Assembly (NCBI GenBank): GCA_018398815.1
Contig: CM031615.1
Location: forward strand, 48,938,146 to 49,002,145
Length of the DNA: 64,000 nt
Direction: 5' to 3'
Source: Conus ventricosus
Lineage: Eukaryota; Mollusca; Gastropoda; Neogastropoda; Conidae
Positions 58,395-64,000 of the stretch are shown here, in pieces. The notes below the pieces were generated by a model. The model had not been told where the DNA came from and ran no database searches. It saw nothing but the letters and a program-made list of their open reading frames with translations. The first letter of the stretch is position 1; each line of letters opens with the position of its first letter. Made by a program: the position numbers and the translations under genes.

Positions 58395-58633
58395 CGAATT
58401 AGTGTTCTTCCTCATCTTCCTGTTCTTCTTCAGGTACTTGTTCTTCCTGATCTCCTCATGCTTGTTCATCTTCTTGTTTCTCCTCTTCTTTTTCTTCTTC
58501 TTCTCATCGATGTTGCTGCCAGGTTGGCCCTCGGACGGCTGTGTATGGTGGTTTAGTACTCCCTCAGTTTACGACTTTGCATTAGACCCACTGCGACACG
58601 GGGCTGGGCTCTTTGGTGTTTTGGGAGACGGAC

Positions 58634-58677
<44 letters not shown>

Positions 58678-59299
58678 AAATTTGTGTAAGTTCGGTGCAT
58701 TGGGAATCATGGTATTTGGTGTGTAGATTGCTTGTTTGCATCCCTGTTAGATTCTTTTGATCTGTTCTATCTTCTTTCCTGTCTTTTAATTTAAGCTAAG
58801 ATTTCTACGTATTTTCCCATTTTGATATTCATTATTATTATTATTAATGAATACTTATATAGCATTTTATTCAGCATTTTTCTTTCTGTCTTACTTGTCA
58901 ATGTTGATCATGCAATCCGCCGATGTGTTTTTTGTTGTTAAATTTTCCGTCACTGAGCACATTATAAGCATTTGCTTGTTGTTGCTTCAGTTCAATAAGT
59001 TGTTTATGTACACATCTGTTCATTAAAGAAATGTTTAAAAAAAAAAAAAATGAAAAGTTTATAGCTCATGATCTCTCTTTCAAAGTTGGTTCAGTCTCTA
59101 TTATAACTTGTAGTTGACTGAGTTCAGAGTTCTATAACCCAACACCCAGCACTTGCAGCTTCTTCACCCTGTTTCCTGGAGGTGGTAAGTTAACACTGGG
59201 TAGATGTGGTGCAGCAGCAGCAGCAGCAGCAGCAGCACCACCAACAACGACGGGCAACAACATTTAACTTAAGAGGCGACTGCATGCAAAAATCTACAC
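58395..59299. other. LINE 3' region and spacer with simple repeats
   Basis: T/C-rich stretch 58408-58510, (CT)n 58638-58674, (ATT)n with TTATATAGC at 58826-58872 (minus-strand SINE-end family), A-run 59039-59050 and (CAG)n at 59214-59235. Confidence 0.7.
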
Positions 59300-59491
59300 A
59301 AATTTGAAAAATGAGTTATGAGGCTCTACCCAAAAACATAGATGAACAAATCCCAAGACAAAACACAAAGTGTTCCGACCTCTTAGGTCTTCTTCAGATT
59401 AATATTAGAGATTCATTTATATTTTATCATCCCCTTACTTGCTATTAATGAAGTTGGTTCCTTAATTTCAAAACTTAAAAATAAAAAAGCA

Positions 59492-60625
59492 ATGGGTCCA
59501 GATAACTTAAATGCTTCTATACTCAAGCTTGCTCTACCTTACATTGTTGATACCCTTACGTATGTTTATAATTTGTGTATTGATCAGAATGTCTTCCCAT
59601 GTGGTCTAAAGGCAGCAAAAGTGGTTCCCATACCCAAATCAAGAGATCTCACTGATTTAAACAATTTTAGACCAATATCTCTTTTATCCGTTGTATCGAA
59701 ACCTCTAGAGATGCATGTTCACAAACACCTAACTAAACATATGGAACATCACAAACTGTTCCACCCATTTCAGTCAGGCTTTCGTCGAAATCACGCATGC
59801 CACACGGCCTTAACACGCCTCTGTGATACATGGCTATCAGCCATCAACGAAAGAAAACTCACTGGAACTGTTTTCCTTGATTTTAAGAAAGCGTTTGATC
59901 TTGTAGACCACAACATATTATTAAAAAAAATGACTGCATATGTTCAAAATCCGGCAGTAGTCACCTTCTTTCAGTCATATCTTGAAAGCAGGACCCAGCG
60001 TGTTTACTTAAACGGTACTTATTCCTCTGAAGGAATAGTGAGCTGTGGCGTTCCACAAGGCTCTGTCCTTGGACCTCTTCTCTTCTGTATTTTTATAAAT
60101 GACCTACCGATGCACATATCTCACAATGATGTCAGCTGTGATCTGTTCGCTGACGATAGTTCTCTTCACTGTAGTGATACAAACATCATGTCTGTACAAA
60201 TATCGTTACAACAAAGTATCACTGATGTCTTAGAATGGTGCAACCAAAACCGAATGGTCCTTAATCCGCACAAAACAAAATGTATGGTCCTAGCATCGAG
60301 ACAGAAACATCAACGACAGCATCTTATGTTGAGCCTAAAAATGAGTGACACCTTGATCGAGCGGGTTACCGAACACCGTGTCTTAGGCGTGATCATTGAT
60401 GAGAACTTTAAATGGCAATCACATATAAATCATGTTTGCAAACAGTTGGCTCGCAATTTGTTTTTACTCAATAAACTCAGTTATTATGTTGAACCACATA
60501 TCCGGAAATTATTTTTTGAAGCCCATTGCCTTTCTCACATCAACTATGCGTCCACTGTCTGGAGTGGTGCCGGTGAAAATCACATAAAAAAGATCAACTC
60601 TATGCATAGACGGGAATTAAGCTGA
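59492..60625 (+). pseudogene. LINE reverse transcriptase, 377 codons
   Basis: MGPDNLNASILKLA, KVVPIPKSRDLTDLNNFRPI, QSGFRRNHACHTALTRLCDT, TVFLDFKKAFDLVDH (catalytic Asp), SCGVPQGSVLGPLLFCIFIN, DLFADDSSLHCSD (FADD) and EHRVLGVIIDENFKWQSH. The frame breaks at 60625 and the C-terminal part follows to 60958. The N-terminal endonuclease is missing. Different sequence from the RT at 56487, so it is a separate family. Confidence 0.85.
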
Positions 60626-60958
60626 TTCTTCCCGACAAGTCTCTATCAACCACGGGCAAATTCGCAAAACTAATGATGTTACCACTGCAGAGCCAATTGT
60701 CCTATAATAAGGCAGTACTAATGTTTAAAGTCCATGCAAACATGGCGCCAACATATCTTGCGGAGTTTTATCCAAATGCCAACAACGCGATATGATTCAA
60801 ATAATTACATTTTACCACGTGTCCGCATTGATTTGTTCAAATCTAGTTTTGCATTTTTTGGTCCATCTGTGTGGAACTCTCTTCCTCCGTCTGCCAAAAC
60901 ATGTCAGTCACTGCCGTCCTTCAAATCAGTAATACTTAAACATTTACTTGAACAATGA
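60626..60958 (+). pseudogene. C-terminal tail of the same LINE ORF2, frame-shifted
   Basis: Reads AKLMMLPLQSQLSYNKAVLM, FKVHANMAPTYLAEFYPNAN in one frame and then NYILPRVRIDLFKSSFAFFG, PSVWNSLPPS to the TGA at 60956-60958. The FGPSVWNSLP block is a typical terminal signature of CR1/Jockey-group ORF2. Confidence 0.8.
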
Positions 60959-61024
60959 ATCTAACCTTTTGATCATAGTCTCAACGCCCTACTTTTATGC
61001 TTGCCTCTATACTAGCTAATGAAA

Positions 61025-61026
<2 letters not shown>

Positions 61027-61096
<70 letters not shown>

Positions 61097-61097
61097 T
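61027..61097. repeat. (GT)n microsatellite in the LINE 3' UTR
   Basis: About 34 GT units, then degenerate TG/CG-rich sequence to 61170. Confidence 0.95.
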
Positions 61098-61710
61098 GTG
61101 GATGTGGGTATGCGCATGCGAGCGTGTATGTGTGGGCGTGTGCATGCATGTGAGCGCGCGCGCGTACGTGTCTGTGTAATTTTGTAATGGATTTTTTTTT
61201 TTTAAATAATAATTATTATTCTTATTACTATTGTTATTGTTAATATTATAATGTTGCTATACTCTTCATTGTTTCTGTCATTATTAATATGTGCAGTCTG
61301 TTTAGTTGAATGTTGTAGAATAGCAAGGACAGATTGGAAGAATAGGCACTGCCTAAAATCTCTATCCTTGAGTAATAAAGTTTTTGAGTCTTTGAGTCTT
61401 GAGTCTTCAGATACACAACACTCAGGACAACAAAAATGAACGAGCAATCAATTATCTTGATCCAATTCTATGCATGATGGACATGGAATCTTGAGCCGAA
61501 TTGGATGAAGGTAAGTGACTGCTCGTTCATTTTTGTTGTCCTGAAGAAAACCTATGAGGTCGAAACCTATGAGGTCGAAACCTGTCATGTTTTGTCTTGT
61601 GATTCGTTTGTCTACATTTTGGGGTGAATGCTCATAAATCATTTTTTTTTTCAAATTTGAGTACCTTGCCTTACAAGTAACAACTCTGCCCTTAGGACTA
61701 GATTCTGGCT

Positions 61711-61935
61711 GAAGTTTTCAACTGGTCTGTCTTTTCCTTGAACAAGATTTGTACTCATTTACTGTAAAAAGAATGCCTTTTAACACATTAAACACAAGTA
61801 CATTCATACAACCCTGGCGCGCTGGTGACCTACTCGTTTTTGAGTGAACCAGTATTTTAGGAAGAAGGACTAGTTTCTAGTTGGTCTCTCTCTTTCTTGA
61901 CAAAGTTTTGTACTTATTTACGGTAAAAAGACTGT
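61711..61935. repeat. Direct repeat pair about 160 bp apart
   Basis: TTTGTACTCATTTACTGTAA at about 61747 and TTTGTACTTATTTACGGTAA at about 61908, each preceded by a TTGGTCTCTC- or CTGGTCTGTC-type block. The sequence between contains the left arm of the inverted repeat at 61812. Confidence 0.65.
61812..61866 (+). repeat. Inverted repeat, left arm (partner 63736-63790)
   Basis: GCGCGCTGGTGACCTACTCG then TTTTTGAGTGAACCAGTATT and TTAGGAAGAAG. The partner on the opposite strand is identical over about 49 bp. Confidence 0.95.
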
Positions 61936-62336
61936 GTGTAATTGACTGGAACCATCTGGAAGAGCGTACCGTGCATGAGAAGACAGTAGACAAGATTGTG
62001 TGCAGCACTTTCATATTTCCTGTGTTTGCACTGAAATTTGTCAATTTCCCCCAGAGGATTTATGGCACTGAATCAGTTAAATGAGCAGCCATGATCACGT
62101 GGAGTATGCTGCTGCTAAGTCTACATTTTGCACAGACATCGAAAGATGTCACTTCTTAAAATGACAGTGAGGACATTTGTTTTTACTGTAACTTGTGCTG
62201 CCTGAAGAAATTGCCTTATGGCTGTTTGGTAACTTGTTTGTCACAGTCGTTTGGTGGCACTGTAAATCTAGAGCAGTAAATTTAGAACGAGAAGAGGGGA
62301 GCTCTCTTTTTCAGTTTAGTATATTCGCCAGTATCT

Positions 62337-62362
62337 TTTTCAGGTTCAGGTTCAGGTTCAGA
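62337..62362. repeat. CAGGTT hexanucleotide repeat
   Basis: Four units in tandem. Confidence 0.9.
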
Positions 62363-62689
62363 TTTAGGGGCGATGATTGTTTCATCATAGCCTCACGGCT
62401 TTATATGCCCCTTCTTTATATGCTCTGTCATTGGTCAGGTCGACAGCGAGCCCAGTTTTTATTTTCGACCATCAAAGTCGAACATGATGTCTGTTATTAT
62501 TTCATGCTTATCGATAAGATTTTTAAAAGAGTTAATATTTGGTGCACGTTTATGTTCGGAGTTAGTTTATTCCAAATTGGTGCTATCCTCTGGCTGAAGA
62601 AATGTTTCCTTATATTAGTATTAACTTGCTGTATTTGTACTTTGTCACAACTGTTACGGGTTATGTTGGTTAGTGCAGGTTCAAAAAAA

Positions 62690-63735
62690 CATGCTTGATC
62701 AATATCATCTAGATTATTGAAAATTTTATAAGTTTGGATCAGATAGATCTCCTCTCATCCTTCTAGCTTTGAGGGATGGTAACCTTAGGTACCTTAATCT
62801 GTCTTCATATGGATAATCAGCAATGTCCGGTATTAACTTAGTTGCTCTTCTCTGCACCTTTTCTATTTCTATTGACTGCCTTTTTAGTAGATAAGATAAT
62901 GTTGCTTATAGCCCAGCCGACCGCAAAGGGCCATATCAGGGCTGTCACCACGTTAAAATCAACTCACCAGTCGAAAAAAAAAAAAAAAAAACAACTTTCA
63001 CACATCTCGTTAAATAACATCGTCTACAAACGCACCAGAAACTTTGTTGACTGCCTTTTTAGTCTTGGAGACCATATCACATTGCCATATTCAAGAATCG
63101 ATCTCACCATTGCCTTGTATAGTCTAAGAAAGGTATCTCTGTCCAAGTATGTAAAAGTTCTCTTAATAATACCAATCATCTGCACGGCTTTCTTGACGGT
63201 CTGTGCAATGTGTCTGTCAAAGAGTAAGTCTTCATCAAATGTTACTCCCAAGTCTTTTTCCTCTTCACAGCACGTTATTTGAACTTCTTAATCCCCAACT
63301 TTCATACTGTAATTTAATTTAGGGTTTCTTTTGCCGATATGTAGGCCTAATACTTTGCATTTGGATGCATTGAAGTACAAATTCCATGAGTTAGACCAAT
63401 TTATGAGTAGCTCAATGTCATTTTGCATTGTAAGGTGTTTAGATGGTGAACTGTACAACTTAGTATCATCAGCAAAAATCTTGCATGTGCTTTTTAACCC
63501 GTCTGGTAAGTCCTTTATAAATATAGTAAATAATATAGGTCCCAGTATGCTGCCTTGGGGATTCCACTAATGACATTAGCATTACTAGAAACAGAAGATC
63601 CAACTCTAACATTCTGAACTCTATCTCTCAAGAAGTCTTCAATCCAATCTAAAACTTTTCCCAGTATACCATACGATTTGAGTTTACTAAGTAGTCTGGC
63701 ATGTGGGACCGAATCGAGGTTCTGTTCCACGGCCT
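62690..63735 (-). pseudogene. LINE RT fragment interrupted by a LINE 3'-end insertion
   Basis: Minus strand: NLDSVPHARLLSKLKSYGIL, VLDWIEDFLRDRVQNVRVGS, a frame-shifted PQGSILGP block near 63545, FADDTKL-type sequence near 63460, then KDLGVTFDEDLLFDRHIAQT and YKAMVRSILEYGNVIWSP at 63251-63060. After the 158-bp insertion at 62889 it continues with IEIEKVQRRATKLIPDIADY and PYEDRLRYLRLPSLK. Both ends are truncated. The 5' end abuts the inverted-repeat arm at 63736. Confidence 0.8.
62889..63046 (-). mobile_element. 158-bp LINE 3'-end stub with perfect 17-bp target-site duplication
   Basis: Nearly identical to the terminal 3' UTR of the LINE at 53495 (53500-53666), including the internal poly-T. 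TTGACTGCCTTTTTAGT flanks both sides (62872-62888 and 63047-63063). This is a complete, dead-on-arrival insertion into the RT fragment. Confidence 0.93.
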
Positions 63736-63790
63736 TCTTCTTCTTCTTCCTAAAATACTGGTTCACTCAAAAACGAGTAGGTCACCAGCG
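63736..63790 (-). repeat. Inverted repeat, right arm
   Basis: Reverse complement of 61812-61866. Followed by an ATAAA-rich microsatellite (63797-63825). Confidence 0.95.
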
Positions 63791-64000
63791 CGCATATTAA
63801 AAAATAAAATAAAATAACATAAAACAGTGCGACTCTGACTGTTGGCCCCTGGAGCAAATTTGGCAACAAGGGGTCGCACTCGATTTAAAAGCAATGGCCA
63901 AATTCAGGCCCAGGTGATAATAAAATATCTGGGGAAATAAAAATAGAAAATCATCAATATGCAGATCTCAAAACTGTCGAATCAATTTGTCCCTTGAATG
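63791..64000. other. Spacer at right edge; no gene seen
   Basis: After an AAATA-type microsatellite, unique sequence with no recognised frame. Confidence 0.4.

Larger units (their letters stand above)
59400..61403 (+). mobile_element. 5'-truncated CR1/Jockey-group LINE inserted in foldback element 2
   Basis: RT frame, then a frame-broken C-terminal region, a (GT)n-bearing 3' UTR, AATAAAG near 61375 and a terminal TTTGAGTC direct-repeat tail (61384-61403). TCTTCAGAT occurs at both junctions (59391-59399 and 61404-61412), a plausible 9-bp target-site duplication. The tail itself contains GAGTC, so the last bases are ambiguous. Confidence 0.75.
59300..61660. mobile_element. Foldback element 2, split by a LINE
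   Basis: Left arm 59300-59399 contains ACAAATTTGAAAAATGAG, CTACCCAAAAACATAG and the minus-strand hammerhead-like motif. The right arm, whose reverse complement reads TCAAATTTGAAAAAA, TTATGAGCATTCACCCCAAA and TGTAGACAAACGAATCACAA, ends near 61660. The inner part at 61404-61540 has its own inverted pair (CAGGACAACAAAAATGAACG and its complement at 61521-61541). The right-arm motif carries an internal 17-bp duplication (ATGAGGTCGAAACCT twice). Confidence 0.68.

Noticed and set aside
58402..58689. 95-codon plus frame after the LINE
   Set aside because: Built from T/C-rich low-complexity and a CT microsatellite. No domain.

Overview
This is a eukaryotic, repeat-dense genomic window with no bacterial gene organisation. 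Spliced genes, tRNA-headed SINEs, several families of non-LTR retrotransposons, a Ty3-type LTR element, long TG/CA/GA microsatellites and many minisatellites point to an animal. The mixture of I/Nimb-like, CR1/Jockey-like and RTE-like LINEs and an IL-17-receptor-like SEFIR gene suggests a mollusc, probably a gastropod. That placement is inference.

Layout. 1-3503: minus-strand RNase-H-bearing LINE running off the left edge. 3.5-5.05 kb: microsatellite and a 31-bp minisatellite that runs up to a splice acceptor. 5.05-36.56 kb: plus-strand exons of a probable single-pass receptor with a cytoplasmic SEFIR (IL-17 receptor type) domain. Its introns hold a 60-bp satellite, a 35-bp minisatellite, a complete SINE and a 5.6-kb LTR retrotransposon. 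This locus appears twice (5.91-19.77 kb and 20.80-35.15 kb) on either side of exactly 1000 Ns. I read that as two overlapping contigs that were not merged, with the sequence next to the gap full of indels, and not as a biological duplication. 36.6-47 kb: mostly unique DNA with minisatellites. 47.19-52.38 kb: minus-strand ribosomal protein S23 (RPS23) gene. Three coding exons are visible and the first exon, which carries the start codon, is not found. 52.5-64 kb: nested transposon cluster.

The most interesting structure is in that cluster. A foldback (long inverted repeat) family carries, near the inner end of each arm, a motif with hammerhead-ribozyme-like core sequence (CTGANGA, a short stem II, GAAA, a palindromic ACGCGT stem III). 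Two foldback copies have each been split by a LINE (53.5-55.3 kb and 59.4-61.4 kb), and a fifth motif copy lies alone at 38.1 kb. A 158-bp stub of one LINE's 3' end is inserted in another LINE with a perfect 17-bp target-site duplication.

The LTR element (27813-33384) has 1.33-kb LTRs, a 5-bp target-site duplication, a SCAN-like gag, a zinc knuckle and a protease that runs directly into the integrase zinc-binding region. It has no reverse transcriptase. This fits an internally deleted Gmr1-like Ty3 element. Apart from RPS23 and the SEFIR receptor I recognise no host gene here. Most other open frames are microsatellite or repeat shadows.
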